Shown: positions 34,764 to 48,057, numbered from the stretch's first letter. The stretch: 64,000 nucleotides of DNA from Suillus spraguei (GCA_016800925.1 JABCPU010000063.1:171284-235283), one strand, 5' to 3'. Made by a program: numbers and translations. The notes: generated by a model from the sequence alone, not told the origin.

Positions 34764-35272
34764 ATGTCGCGGTCGATCACGATCATTCAGAAGTTTGTGT
34801 ATCACGGAGATTCCGTGGAGTATGCTTCCGATTGCCCGATGGGCACCCGGGAAATGGTCCAGACGTGGTATCAGCAGACCAGTGAAGTGCTACGGCAATG
34901 TACCGCACTTATGAGTCACGGCGACGAGAGCGATGTAGCACAACTTAGTCGGTAAGAGTTGTATGATCTCTCTATCTAATGCACAAACGTCTCATTCGGG
35001 CATTCGCAGCATACAAGCAATGAGGACTGTCATGTATCAGCTTATCGATAAGAGAACGAGAGAAAGTCTCTCAAGGGCTGTATCTCTGGGCGATATCTGC
35101 CTTAACCTGTCATTTGACTTGTACAATCAACTGCAAGAGGTAAGTCCAGTGTTTCATTCATGGACTGCCATTCTCATTTTTTACTGGCTAGAGAGAGTCG
35201 TGTGGCCACGGTGGAAGACCTAAACGGAACTCAGCTTACTCCCCTATAAACGGGTCTTATGCACATATATAG
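34764..35272 (+). CDS. small three-exon protein, member C of the local family
   Basis: Exons 34764-34951, 35010-35139 and 35192-35272. Longer N-terminus (MSRSITIIQKFVYHGDSVEY) than A and B; family motif MVQTWYQQTSEVLRQC..LMSHGD ends exon 1; exon 2 IQAMRTVMYQLIDKRTRESL; exon 3 RESCGHGGRPKRNS to TAG at 35270-35272. Introns are phase 2 and phase 0 at the same positions as in A and B. About 132 aa. Sequence identity to B is low outside the WY..T..VL..C core, so the paralogues are old or evolving fast. Function unknown. Confidence 0.58.
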
Positions 35273-36508
35273 CCAAAGAGGTACGAAGCCTTGCGATATG
35301 TCTGGCCGCTTGCCCTAGGTAAGGAGCCTGTGATAGCTTCCGATATCTTGCTCAGATATATCCTTACAGCACATTTAGGGATCAACAGCTACATTCTAGT
35401 AGCAACAAGCTGCGCCAGCTATGCCTTTATGGGGTGACTGGACCCGATATCGCTGCATTACACGCTACAGTTGCGTCAAGTTGTACAGTCCTTGTAAACT
35501 GTCGGAGCAGTACATGATTTTTTGCCAAAGTGAGGCAATTTGTTCATACATGATGTATTGTGTAGTGTAGTAGAAGTACTTAGAAGTAGAGTAGAGCGTC
35601 ACCCGTCGCCTACGTTGTATTCAGGGGATGTCAGCTGGCTAGCGATGGATATGAAGCAGATCAGTGTTTTGTATATGAGATGTCAACTTAAATATATTGA
35701 GGAATAATTACTTGGAGACGATTGATGTAAAAGGGGAAGAAGGGTGACGATGATACTGGTAACCGGTTATGTGGTTATCAATTAGGATAACGAAGCACGG
35801 ACGGTGACTTGGACGATGACCGGGCGCGGTCATGCCTCTGTCATCTCATTGAGTATGTAGGTTGACACGAGTGGTGTGAAATTCGGGATGATAAGAAGAA
35901 TTACATATTGAAGCTGCTCGAGTTGCTGGCACAACGAGGTTCCGCGGCTGCAATTTTAGGTTTAGCTATACATTGGCTTGCGGGAAACGACAACTTCCTG
36001 AATGACCGTTCTCGTTGACTTGGTCTTGTGACTCTAGTCAATAGTTCCAAAAGTATACCGAAGGCAGGTACCATCTAATTCGCCACAACATGACCAAGTT
36101 TGCAAGTTCGCTGGAGTTCGAATATGGAGCGATTCGTTGTAACCAAGTAAACGTTGAATATCTGGTGCCTGCTAGATAAGGCGTATGTCGCGAGAGTGTC
36201 AGCTGCCAGTATGACGGATAAGGGCGATGCAGACAGGGTCGACCAGCGACTAGTCTACAAGAGTATTTATCCCTGCCGAGATAACTCCCATATTTGGGTG
36301 ACCCTTCGTTTATTCTGGCATTTGATGGAAATGTACCTGATACCCTTTCTTGGCGCTGATCGTTTGAACAGCCTACGGACGGACTGTCAGAGTTGTGTAC
36401 TAGCGTCACCGTGTGGGCGTATTAGCCATGCCTTTTATATAAACTCCGCTCTCAAACTCGTTATCAGACTCAGCTTGTCTCAGTCTAACCCCCATATCAA
36501 TCTTTAGG
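35273..36508. other. long spacer without recognised gene
   Basis: Frames on both strands (for example 36409-36038 minus) have no domain or plausible splice pattern. It precedes the first antiporter and should contain its promoter. Confidence 0.4.
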
Positions 36509-39500
36509 ATGCCTGACTTCTCAAATACACTCGTCGGTCTTGTCTCTGGCCTTTGGAAGAGGGCGACAGCTTCAGGCCAGGTGAGCCGTTCTTCTACAAC
36601 CTACCTCCTATGCCCAACTCAACAACCTTTCAGGGCGGTTTATTGTCAGGAGTCGATCCCTCATCATTCACGACCTCAGATCCCCTGAGGCTATGGATAA
36701 TACAAATGGGTAACTATATTCTCTTTCAAGTCTACAACATCTTTCTAAACCAGTGGAAGGTATAATTATCATGATGAGTCAGTTGCTGTCACTTGCTTTG
36801 GGCAAGATCAGACAGCCGAAAGTCATTGCTGAAGTCCTTGGCGGAATTCTCCTCGGTCAGGTCGTTTCTCATATCGTACTAACAGCTGCTCATTAAATCA
36901 TAGGTCCCACTGCCATGGGACGAATACCTGGCTTCACCCAGCACATCTTCCCCTCTCAATCTATCCCATATCTCTCCCTCGTCGCTAACATCGGCCTTTG
37001 CCTCTTTCTCTTCATAGTCGGTCTTGAAATCGACTTGAGCACCATCAAGCGTAATGTTCGCAAATCGTTGTTCATTGCACTCTCTGCCATGGCCTTGTCC
37101 TTTGCTCTCGGTGTTGCCATCTCTATACCACTCTATCACAACTTCATTCCTTCTTCCGTCAAGTATACCTACTTTATGCTTTTCATCGGCGTCTCATTCT
37201 CTATTACCGCCTTTCCCGTTCTTTGCCGCATCCTCACCGCACTCAAGCTCCTTGACACCACCGTCGGCGTCGTTGTCCTCTCAGCTGGCGTATGCAATGA
37301 TGTAGTTGGCTGGTGTCTCCTGGCACTAACCGTGGCTCTCGTTAATGCGACCTCCGGCCTTACTGCTCTATGGATCCTCCTAACATGCGCAGCATTCACA
37401 GCATTTCTCATGTGGCCAGTTAGAATCGCTTTACTGCGGTTCGCTAGGTTCACCGGAAGCACCGAGAATGGGCCCACTATGTTCTTCATGACAGTTACCA
37501 TCTTAATATTCTGGGCATGTTCGTTCTTCACCGACATTGTGGGTGTCAATGCTATCTTTGGTGAGTAATGTCATGTGATTATGACGTTCAATCCTCCTCA
37601 TCTATGCTGTAGGGGCGTTCCTGGCAGGACTCATTGTTCCCCGGGAAGGCGGTCTTGCTATCGCACTAACGGAGAAGCTAGAAGATATGGTATCGGTCAT
37701 ATTTTTACCTCTTGTATGAGTATTTGAATTTGTCGCCTTCGATAAGACTAATTACTTCGCAGTACTTCACAATCTCTGGCTTAAACACTAACCTTGGATT
37801 GCTTAATAACGGTCTGTCCTGTTAATCATGACTCACATCGTTCATTGACGAACCCTTGCGGTAGGTATCACTTGGGGATTCACTTTCGCAATCATATGCA
37901 TGGACTTTGCTGGAAAATTCACTGCATGCACAATCACTTCACGGATTACCGGAATGAGTTGGCGAGAATCAGGCACCGTCGGATCATTGATGACTTGCAA
38001 AGGGTTGGTTGTCTAATTTTCTCTATCTTATCCAATCGCTGACATTTTTTAGTCTTGTAGAATTGATCGTGCTCAACATTGGGCTCGCTGCTGGAATTCT
38101 CACCCCAAGGGTATTCTCGATGTTTGTCTTCGAAGCATTGGTCCTAACGTTCATGACCACACCCCTCGTTTCTGTACTTTACCCTCCCGAACGCCGCGTT
38201 CGTGCGATAGCTGGAGGTGTTTCACGAGCGTCAACCGGAGATCCGGACGAAGACAAGAGCGATAGTGTGTCTCCCATGACTGATGATCAACCATGGCGCT
38301 CCCGCTTCACAGTTGTGCTCGACAGATCCGATCACATGTCTGGAATGTTGGTGGCCACCCAACTGGTGTGCCCGCCTTCTCTTAAATCACCTCTTGTCGC
38401 CACTCTCCAATCAAATACGTCGACGAGGACATCTGACAAGGTGAAAATGCCTGAGATTAGCGTGGGCGCTCTCCGTTTGATTGAGCTGTCGGACCGTACC
38501 TCGGATGTCATGAAGTCCTCAGCGGTTGACACCCTCATACGTACTGACCCGCTCCTGAATGTGTTCCGCACCTTTGGGGAACTCAATGATATACCGGTTT
38601 CACTCTCGCTTTCAATCGTCCCTTATGATGATATGCCGGGTACTGTGGCTGATCATGCCAGACGACATGGGTCTCAGCTCCTCCTCTTGCCGTGGCTATC
38701 GCCATCGTCCAACTTTAGCAATACAAGTGAAGACCTGTCTGGCCCACATAGCCCGAAAATCGAACACAACCCATTCGAAGCATTTTTTGGCGGATCAAAG
38801 CACACTGGCAAGTCCGCAGCCGTGATCCATTCACACTTCGTGCGCAGAGTATTTGCAGAGAGCAAGACGGATGTTGCGCTGTTCATCGATCCGGCTGGTA
38901 CCGGCACTGGGAGTGCACGGCACATATTTTGCCCATTTTTCGGCGGTCCAGATGATCGGCTTGCACTCGAGTTCGTGGTGCAGCTTTGTGCTAATCCAAG
39001 AATTAGTGCAACGATTGTGAGGATGTCAAAAAGTAGCGCTGAGAGTGGTGCGGTTGAAAGGCCGTCGCTCGCACATCTAGAGGAGAAAGCAAGCATAGAA
39101 ATGCTAGATTCAGGATACCAGATGCCTATCCTTCCCGTACGTTATATTGTTTCTCTTTCTCGCCTATTTTCTGATCCATACTTTGTAGAATACTACCTAT
39201 CCAGACACTTTTTACGGCCAGGCCGACACCGAAATGCATTTCCAATCCGAGACGGCCAATAACGTTCTGTGGGGGCGATACGCCAATTTTCAACTCTCGG
39301 ATGACACACCCCCCTCACTGAGCGCTGCCCTCTCCCGAATCAAATTCTCCGACCACTCATCGCCGCTACCGCTACATTCTGCCATCCAGCTTGCGTCTGA
39401 GCACAAACCTGTTTTGGTGGTTGTTGGGCGCTCACGGCGCCTTGCGGGTGAGGATCACACATCGGAGCTGCAGAAGATCCTCGAGGAGCGGGGTTGCGTG

Positions 39501-39611
39501 GGGCAAGATGTTATTAGGAAGACTATTGGTGATCCTGCAACTGCGTTTGTTGTATCGGGGTGTGCGACTGCTGTCGTGGTACTCCAGGCTTTGAATGTTG
39601 ATACTGACTGA
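36509..39611 (+). CDS. KHA1: K+/H+ antiporter of the CPA2 (Kha1) family, paralogue 1
   Basis: Monovalent-cation/proton exchanger of endomembranes (Golgi in yeast), controlling luminal pH and K+ (family knowledge). Nine exons: 36509-36580, 36634-36709, 36760-36855, 36904-37560, 37613-37713, 37763-37811, 37865-38003, 38053-39136, 39189-39611; total 2697 nt, 898 aa, close to yeast Kha1. Twelve-or-so-helix exchanger domain in the first half: LGKIRQPKVIAEVLGGILLG, FLFIVGLEIDL, FPVLCRILTALKLLDTTVG, LSAGVCNDVVGW (the conserved Asn-Asp pair), IVPREGGLA, FISGLNTNLG-type segment, GKFTACTITSRITGMSWRES. Second half is the hydrophilic Kha1 tail with two universal-stress-like blocks (PWRSRFTVVLD; PVLVVVGRSRRL). 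No break found. A second copy follows at 42206. Confidence 0.92.
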
Positions 39612-42205
39612 GCTGAGGAGACATCTAACCTGTATCTGGTGTATATAGCTGTACTGTATATATATGTACTATTTACAGTCCTGGTAGTTGTAGCCTATTG
39701 ATTTCCATTTTGCCGTCGTCGGAGTGAATTCGCCAATGATATCGGCAAAAGGTCTTTCGGCCTAAAGCTGTGTGGTTATTTAGCGCTTTGGCAATTATAT
39801 GATCGTACGACTACATTCTCCATAACGATGGTATGGCATAGAGTAATTATAGGACCCGGTTTCTGTCGGAGGTAACTGAACGTTGAACCTAATAGTGACA
39901 TGTTCATCTTGATCCGCGGACCGGCTCTTCAGTGTTTTACCTCGGTCTACGCAGCTTTGTTTGCCACATTCAGCGCTCAGCCACTACCGGGCCCTTGTGT
40001 ACAGCAGTGTGCGCGTGTGACAAAAAAGGAAATTCGCAGGGACTCCCCAGGCCCCAGGGATTCCTGTTTCTGATACTCCTTCAAATTGCCATAGAAATAT
40101 ACGTGTGTGACACCGAGTCTCCGAGTCATACCCCCATATTTTTATGGCAAGACAAAACTAAACCAATTCGAAAAACCAACGATCAAAATCCCGGTCAGAC
40201 CCCTTGAAGCCCAAAGCCTGCAAATGCCAAGGAGGCTAGTGACGAACCACTAGAGTTCCCAAACCTACCTGCACCATATATCAATGGTACTGAGAGATAT
40301 AGCACCTCTCTGAGCTTGATTGGTCAACTAAAAAATTCAGTAGAAGATGACAAGGTAGAGGTTGGAGTGGCGGCGGCGCGTTGTCCGTAGTGTGATCATC
40401 TGCAATGTCATGCATAAGTACGCTCATTCTCACTAGCTTCATCTGAGTCATCGCCGAAGATTGCGAGATAAGGGTAATGAGCTAAAGCCTGATGATGATT
40501 TGGTGCCGAACTGAGTGCAAGCCTGCAGGTGTAGATTTCGTCGAGGAACAGATCTGAAATCTGGTTCTTCAGCGAAGATGTCTTTGACTGCTGTCATGAG
40601 CGCTCGGCACTCGCACGATTATGCTCGTGCGACCGGTCCAAGAAGAGAAGGGAGCCTAGCAACAGTGCCGAGTTGTTTCGTCAATATGAAAGTAGCTAGC
40701 CTGAGAAACACACTTTACAGATATCTTTGACCTCCCGGCCTAACCATGATCCCAGAGTGTAAGTGCAATGGCGTATGGGAGATGATGGGAAGATTAACTT
40801 TGTCGTTTTCCGAGTCGATAGAGAAAAATCATGAAGCGGGGAGAGCTATTTGAGTGCGCGCGCACGGACCTGTTCTATTCTCGTCAAGCACGAGAATGAG
40901 GATCTTCACATGGGCGCTTATGCCAATCAACGTTTTGGGCACGTGCCACCAAAATTTTCGGGAATCTCATTAGAATTGCACACAAGCAGCAAATGAATTC
41001 GGAGACCTCGACATCTCAAGATTCAGACAAATTGCTCACTCGTCACATTACTCCACGCGCGACTGAATCCACGGATGATGGTCTAGTCACTCGAGATGAC
41101 GCGATATATATTTCCCTGTGGAGCCGGCTGCCGGTCACCTCAATAGAACATCCGTTCTAAGCCAACAGTATTGTCATGGCACCGTCCTTGGCGCTTTATT
41201 GTATCTGGTAGCCATCCGGATCCCAGATGCGAATGTTAACATCAATAGTTGCACAAATGAGCGGTACCTCCAGGGCTGGATCAATAAGTGACATCATCAT
41301 ATGCGATACTGATGAATTGTTCCGCCTTTGGACCTTCCGTGATTCGAATCCTTTTTCTCCCAAAGTTTTGCCGCACAAGAACACACTGGCAACCAAATCA
41401 ATTACCAAACAATCCAAACTAGCATTCAGTCAGTGCTCAGGGTCCAGTAGATTTTAGTGCTGCTGGCCTGCACAGATGCCAGGGCCTTAATTACTTGCAT
41501 TATAATCACCACGTTTACGGTGAGTTGTAATCGTGTGCAAACCTAAGGGGTCTAATCTAGGTTTCAATTCTTGCTATGCCTTCAAGTTCAGCGCAATTAA
41601 CACTCTTTTCTCCGCCAACACTTACCAGCAAGCCGCGGTCTAACCCCAGCTTAAGATCTTAAAGTGAACATCTGAAACAAATCGGACTACACAGAGTACT
41701 AGCAGGGAACACGCGAGCGACGAGCGAGCTCCAAGCTGACAGGATAACCTTCCATGTGGCATCATCCTACTAGGTTACGGGAAGCAAAGGCGGGCATTGG
41801 AACAAAGTTCCTCCTTCCATCTCACGAACACCCAAATGTCGTAGTCATGGTGGTTGCCATTACGATGCTTTGGCTAGCAGTTAAGATGTGCGAGGACCGG
41901 CTTTGCGCAGCATACTTGGACATACCAACTGTCGACAAATCGTTTCATTGTCTGCCTATCTATCAGCAAACCATCATAAACACGTCCTCAAATCAAATCC
42001 GCACCACGAACACCCTCGAACACATGAAATATGGCCACGCGGCAGAATTCCCAGCCTCGCTGACAAACCTTTTTCTACGTCACAGGAGACTAGAGGGAAC
42101 TTTGCCATAAGTCAGCCAGCGTCAGTGATGGAAATCCGCTCTCACGGCTGGTATTACAAGTGCAGACCACTCAAGGTTAGATTTCCTCATATCCATATTT
42201 CTCCT
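39612..42205. other. 2.6-kb spacer between the antiporter paralogues
   Basis: No convincing gene. Weak frames: 41417-41196 minus, ending in IDVNIRIWDPDGYQIQ, and 41754-42110 plus. Neither has supporting exons. Low-complexity or repeat content is not obvious. Confidence 0.4.
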
Positions 42206-45200
42206 ATGCCTAAGTTTTTAGATGCGTTGGTTTTTCGAATGTGGGAGAAGGCATCCACGAGCCAGGTGGGTGTTTTTTCTTTGACGCCCTCATTTTGCAC
42301 AATTAAAGAGAGCTGTAGGGTGGCTTGTTGTCAAGAGTAGAACCTATGGCGTTTACCACCTTCGATGCACTGAGGTTATGGATAATTCAAATATGTAAGC
42401 ATCCTCTGTTCCAAATGTTCAGTAGCATCGATTTAAATTGGTTTCAGGTATGATTATTATGATGGGACAATTACTGTCAGTGTGTTTAGGCAAGATCAGA
42501 CAGCCAAAGGCCGCTGCTGAAGTTCTTAGCGGAATTCTTCTCGGTCAGGTCATTTCTCACATCGTACGAATAGCTACTCATTCGATTGTAGGTCCCACTG
42601 CCATGGGACGAATACCTGGTTTCACTAAGCATATGTTCCCTGCTCAATCCCTCCCATATCTCTCGCTAGTTGCCAACATGGGCATCTACCTTTTTCTCTT
42701 CATAGTCGGTCTCAAAATTGACGCAAATATCATCACACGTAATACTCGCTTATCTCTATTTATTGCACTCTCCACCATGGTCCTGTCCTTTAGTCTCGGT
42801 GCTGCCATCTCTGTGCCACTCTTTCACAATTTTATAGGTCCCCCCATCGAGTTTACATACTTTATGCTTTTTACGGGCGTGTCTTTTTCTATAACATCTT
42901 TCCCCGTTCTTTGTCGCATGCTCACCGCAGAAAAGCTCCTAGACACGACGGTCGGCGTCGTTGTTTTGTCAGCCGGCGCGTATAACGACGTAGTCTGTTG
43001 GAGCCTGTTGGCACTGGCCGTGGCTTTCGTCAATGGGTTTTCTGCACTTACAGTTCTAAGGACCCTTCTGACATACGTGGCATTCACAGCATTTCTCATG
43101 TGGCCGGTTAGAATCGAACTGCTGCGGTTCGCTAGATTCACCGGAAGCACGGAGAACGGCCCTACGGTGCTCTTCATGGCTGTCACCGTGGTCCTGCTTT
43201 GGGTGTGTGCATTTACTATGGATATTGTGGGGATCAGCGCAATTTTTGGTGAGCGATTTAGGTTGCTGTTCCGAAGCTGTTTTTATTTCATATTTAGGCG
43301 CGTTCCTGACCGGTGTCATTGTTCCCCGCGAAGGAGCCCTTGCCAACTTGCTGACGGAGAAGGTTGAAGATATGGTGACAATCGTATTTTTGCCTCTGGT
43401 ATGGAACCTAGATTTGCTGCGATCGATATGGCTCACCATTTTACAGTATTTCACGCTTTCTGGGTTGAATACCGATCTTGGATTACTCAACAATGGTCTG
43501 TCTTACCGATCGCGACCGACACTAACCATCCATTGACGCTTCCGGCAGGTAACACTTGGGGATTCATCATCGCAATCATAAGTCTGGATTTTGTTGGAAA
43601 ATTCAGTGCCTGTACGATCACTACTCGAGTTTCCGGATTGAGTTGGCGAGAGTCAAGTACCGTTGGATCGTTGATGTGTTGCAAAGGGTCAGTTGTCTGA
43701 TTTTTTCTAGAATGTTTAGTCCTGACAATTTCCTTCAGTCCTGTAGAATTGATCATTCTCAAAATTGGGCTTTCTACCGGTATTCTGACCCAAAGGATGT
43801 TCTCTATGTTTGTCCTCGAAGCTCTAGTCATGGCTTTCATAATCACACCCTTGGTCTCCCTCCTTTATCCTCCTGAACGCCAGGTTCGTGCACTAGCTGA
43901 AGATATTTCATATCGGTCAACTGGAGACAGGGATGAAGATATAGTTGACGGCCAGTTTCCCATGACTGAGGGTCAACCATGGCGCTCCCGCTTCACTGTT
44001 GTCCTTGACAAATTTGACCACACGTCGGGAATGCTGGTGGCCACCCAACTGGTACTGCCGTCACCCTTAGCCCCAACTTCTCAAGGAACTGAGATATCCG
44101 TAAACGCTCTTCACTTAATTCAGATGTCAGACCATAATTTGGACATCGTGAACTCGTCAGCAGTGGACGCCCTCATCCACACTGACCCGGTTTTGGACGT
44201 CTTCCGCACCTTTGGAGAGCTCAATAATGTACGCGTTTCACTTGCGCTTTCTACTGTCCCATATGAGGACATGCCAAAAACTATCTCCGAACATGCCACA
44301 CGAGATGGATCTGAGCTCATCCTCTTACAATGGCTCCCGCCCTGGTCCTTTTCTGGAGATACGACTGAAGACCCATATAGCCCACACAGTACGAGTATCG
44401 CACCAAATTCATTCGAAGCGTTATCCAGCGGCTCAACAGGTGCGGGCAGTCTGGCAGCTACAATTCACTCGCAGCTCGTGCGCAGAATATTAGCAGAGAG
44501 CAATACGGATGTTGCCCTATTCATCGATCCGGGCACTTCTCTCTCTGGTATTGGTTCCGGGAGTGCACATCACATATTTTTTCCCTTTTTTGGTGGTCCA
44601 GATGATCGGCTGGCGCTCGAGTTTGTGATGCAGCTTTGTACTAATCCTGAAATTAGTGCGACGGTAGTGCGGATGTCGAAAAGTGTCATTGAGCGTGTTG
44701 CAGCTCAATGGCCGTCGATCGCATACTCAGAGGAAGATAGTGGTGAAACGTGGGAAACAGGACATCACGGAATACCTGTTCAATCAGTACGTTGACTACA
44801 TGTACTTATTGTCATTTTTGATGCAATTCTTGTAGACTGTTATTATGTCAAGCATATCGTACGGACAAACACGCTTCGAATCTGAGACGGCCGATACCAT
44901 CCTCTGGGAGCAATACGTCGACTCGTGTTCCTCATACGACATACATCCCTCAATCCGCGCTGCACTGTCTCGCATCACATTCTCTGAGCATTCATCATCG
45001 ATCCCGCTGCATTCCGCTATCCAGCAGGCATCTACGCTTAAACCCGTGTTGGTTGTTGTTGGGCGCTCACACCACCTTGAATCGGATGATCTCACAGGAG
45101 AGCTGGAGAACATATTGAGGGAACGGGGTAGTGTGGGGCAGGATGATACTAGGAACACTATAGGGGATGCTGCGACTGCCTTTGTTGCCTCTGGTTGTGC

Positions 45201-45246
45201 GACTGCGGTGGTTGTGCTGCAGGCTGCCAATGTGAGCATTGACTGA
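42206..45246 (+). CDS. K+/H+ antiporter of the CPA2 (Kha1) family, paralogue 2
   Basis: Tandem paralogue of the gene at 36509, same orientation. Exons 42206-42265, 42319-42394, 42448-42543, 42592-43248, 43298-43398, 43447-43495, 43549-43687, 43739-44786, 44836-45246; 2637 nt, 878 aa. Exons 2 to 7 have exactly the same lengths and phases as in paralogue 1. Conserved LGKIRQPKAAAEVLSGILLG, FPVLCRMLTAEKLLDTTVG, LSAGAYNDVVCW and IVPREGALA. A notable change: FLFIVGLKIDA where paralogue 1 and most relatives have GLE.D. The N-terminal exon differs (MPKFLDALVFRMWEKAS). The tail is slightly shorter (exon 8 lacks 36 nt). No stop or frameshift, so probably functional or very recently so. Confidence 0.9.
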
Positions 45247-46961
45247 TGTCTGACTGGTGTATAGGTTTGAGATATTTAATACTATATAGCAATATTTGTA
45301 TATCGTAGTAACTACCCCACCTAGATGCGTGTGTAATGTTGACAAAGAGCTCGATGTTTTCCATTAGATGTGTCAATTAGTCTAGTTCTCGCTTGCTCAA
45401 ACGCTCACCTCAGCGCTCGGAATATTGTTCGATGTTCTAAGGCTGTACGAATTTTCCACGCCATTCAAGAAACTATACACAAAGGATGACACACCGATGA
45501 GTCCCCTCGCGTATGTTAACTCGCCGCCTCAAGCTCGAGGCCCATTCTTATTTTATCCTTTTATGGCTTGTGAGAGGTCATTGGAGCCAATTGTGCATTG
45601 TACTGCACATTTTGATTTACATTAGGAAACCATTAGCTTTTCGTATTTGACAGGTTACGGAGCTATCCAGCGTATGAAGAACAAATCTTCGAGCATACAT
45701 ATCGAGTAGTGTACCAGGGCGAGACTACCGGACAAATCCAAGGTCAAACCTCTGTAGCAGGAGGTCTCTATCTAGAGAACCGACTACAAGCCAGGACTCC
45801 TGCCAGTACTAGACACCTGGCACCCCCTAGGACCTGCGCCCACCCTGCTTCAGTAGTACTTTAGATCCATGTATGGCATGCCAATGCCTTGCCCATTGGC
45901 CGATGACCATGTTCATCAGTCTGTCAATTTACCACCCCTTGTGTACCGCCAGTATACTAGAGCGTAAACCCGTGCCAGCCACATCAGCAAACTACAACTT
46001 TTCCCACAGACCCTCACAGTGTCACAGACACCACAGAATCACCAGATCCCAGAACCACAGAGCCACAGTTCTCACAGTGTGCCACAGACTCACAAAATAC
46101 CCAGTATTCCAGTGCCACAATGCCACAGAACTCACAGCATATATCACAAAAATATCACAAAGTCTTTTCTTTGGTTGAACATCAACACTAAGCCTAAGTA
46201 TTTACAAAATGTTCATCAAGTCTTTTTCTTTGGTTTAACTTCAAACACTAAACCTTAGTATGCATTAAAGCTTATTAAAATTCATTATTAGGACAAAAGT
46301 GCTAAGCCTATTGACTGAAACTTGTCAAAATTCGCAATTTTTACACTTTGTACTGAAGCTCCTAGTTTTCCTAGTCAAAAATATATTACAATAAGGTTTA
46401 CTTTTCCTGGAGATTTCAAGAAGGTCAACTTATAATGAGGTTTGAAGTTACTGTGAGGTTTGGCTATAGATTTCAACTTGGTGACAATATGTTGGCTTGA
46501 GAATCATTGGTATATATATTATTGTGAGAAACAAAGACACTATAGTGTAATGGTAAGTATGTGTTGTTGTTGCTTGCTGAGTGTATGAGGTCTTAAGTTC
46601 AACTCCTGGCATTGACAAACAAAAATGTCAAAAGTGTGAAGTTATTTTACTAAATGAAGCTGTGTCACTGTGAGCCCTGTGGCACTGGGAGCTGTGGCAC
46701 TGGGAGGTTCTGTGCAGAGCTGTACAGCTCTGTACAGGCTGTTTTAGTTTACTGATGCAGTCATCACCACAGCTCAGTTGAGATTTCAACATCTAGCTAG
46801 ACAACTAATATTATAATGATTCCTGAAGGACGAAGTTATGGTACTTACCTGAAATATTGTTGATGCCAAGGTTTGAGAACGATGCAAATGGAAAATGAAC
46901 TGGACAATTATCTGATCATAATGGGGTAGTGCCCCGGGTCATCTGGACTCAATACATTGAC
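45247..46961. other. AT-rich spacer, no clear gene
   Basis: Short frames near 45425-45625 have no family match. About 46010-46150 is CACAG-rich low-complexity sequence; 46165-46262 contains a short duplicated block (TCTTTGGTT.AAC.TC.AACACTAA). Around 46545-46620 a tRNA-like pair of Pol III boxes is visible (TAGTGTAATGGTAAGTA and AAGTTCAACTCCTGG) without a matching acceptor stem. Confidence 0.35.
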
Positions 46962-47434
46962 TGTTACAGTTGTACGTGCCCCTATTCATTTTCCCTTTAT
47001 CTTCTTACTTGTATATCATGTCACATGACTTTGACTCATATGCTCAACGCATCTGTACAACACATGCCTTCCTTATTAGGATACGCAGTTACATTCTCAC
47101 GGTCACTTGGTCTGTGCGCACATATCTACCTATATAAGCACAGTGTACTTGTAGTAGATTCTTTACTTTAATCTTACTGGGTTTTACCTGGAATTTCCTT
47201 CGCTTAGGTCTCCAACCTAAGTCGTCTTGAATCGTCTCTAAGTCTAAGCACTCCTTAGCCTTAGTCTCTATTCTTGCAGAACCTCTTAGACTTGTCTTTG
47301 AGGCCGAACCCTTGATTGTACTCGGAACGCATCCCTTGTACTTTCACCTTGTCCTCCTCTGGACATTGTAGAACTCCCAGCAGACCGGCTGTGTCTTCTC
47401 ACTGTCGCTGGTGATGCCACCCCAGTTCGTAACA
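46962..47434 (+). mobile_element. solo LTR, Gypsy family 1, complete with target duplication
   Basis: 473 bp from TGTTACAGTTGTACGTGCCC to CCCCAGTTCGTAACA. Flanked by TTGAC on both sides (46957-46961, 47435-47439). Contains a TATATAA box near 47131 and CTAAG/CTTAG-rich sequence in its 3' half. Same family as the LTRs at 55764, 56165, 60741, 61262 and 62822. Confidence 0.93.
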
Positions 47435-48057
47435 TTGACTCCCATTCCTTGTTCAATGCATCCCCCTCAATGCGTGTTGACTTGTTACACCTGTTCTGGT
47501 TGTTGTTATGTTCTATTGCACCCATCACTGCAGAGGTGATTGTGATAGCCACAAAGAATAGTTATCTTCCTGGATTGATACATGCATCAGTAAAACGCCT
47601 AGTTCCTTGCCTTGCTTATTTTTAACTTTTCTCGTACAATAAGTAGACATAAGCAAGGATGAAAATAAGTAGATGGCCAGTTGAAAAAGGCCACTCATCG
47701 TCTGGATTTCTACTTTTTATTTCACTTAATTTACTTTTGTTGCGCACAAAGCAAATTCTCATTCAATAACAAGCATACTAAAAGCAAGCAGGAAAGCAAA
47801 AGAAAGGAGGCTGTCTGAAGTAAACAAGGGGAAATCAAGGAAGCAACATGTGGAAATACTGTAGTAAAAAATAACTAAGCATTGGGTGGAGGTACTGGTG
47901 GAGACCTGAAACCATGCACAATAAGATGAGATGAAAAGAAAATGAGTGACAGGAGGCGAATGATAACAGCATAGTAGAGAAAACAGGGAGCAGTGCATGA
48001 GTGATGAGGACACACCTGTCTCTGTAGGCTTGACTATTATAAACAAAGCAGAATAGC
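47435..48057. other. A/G-rich non-coding sequence
   Basis: No gene recognised. The block near 47587-47630 (CATCAGTAAAACGCCTAGTTCCTTGCC) resembles 50124-50165 in the same orientation, which suggests the end of a repeat family shared by the two places. Confidence 0.4.

Noticed and set aside
36038..36409. 123-codon minus-strand frame upstream of the first antiporter
   Set aside because: Random composition, no family resemblance and no flanking exons.
41330..41360. GATTCGAATCC resembling a tRNA B box
   Set aside because: No A box or stem structure around it.
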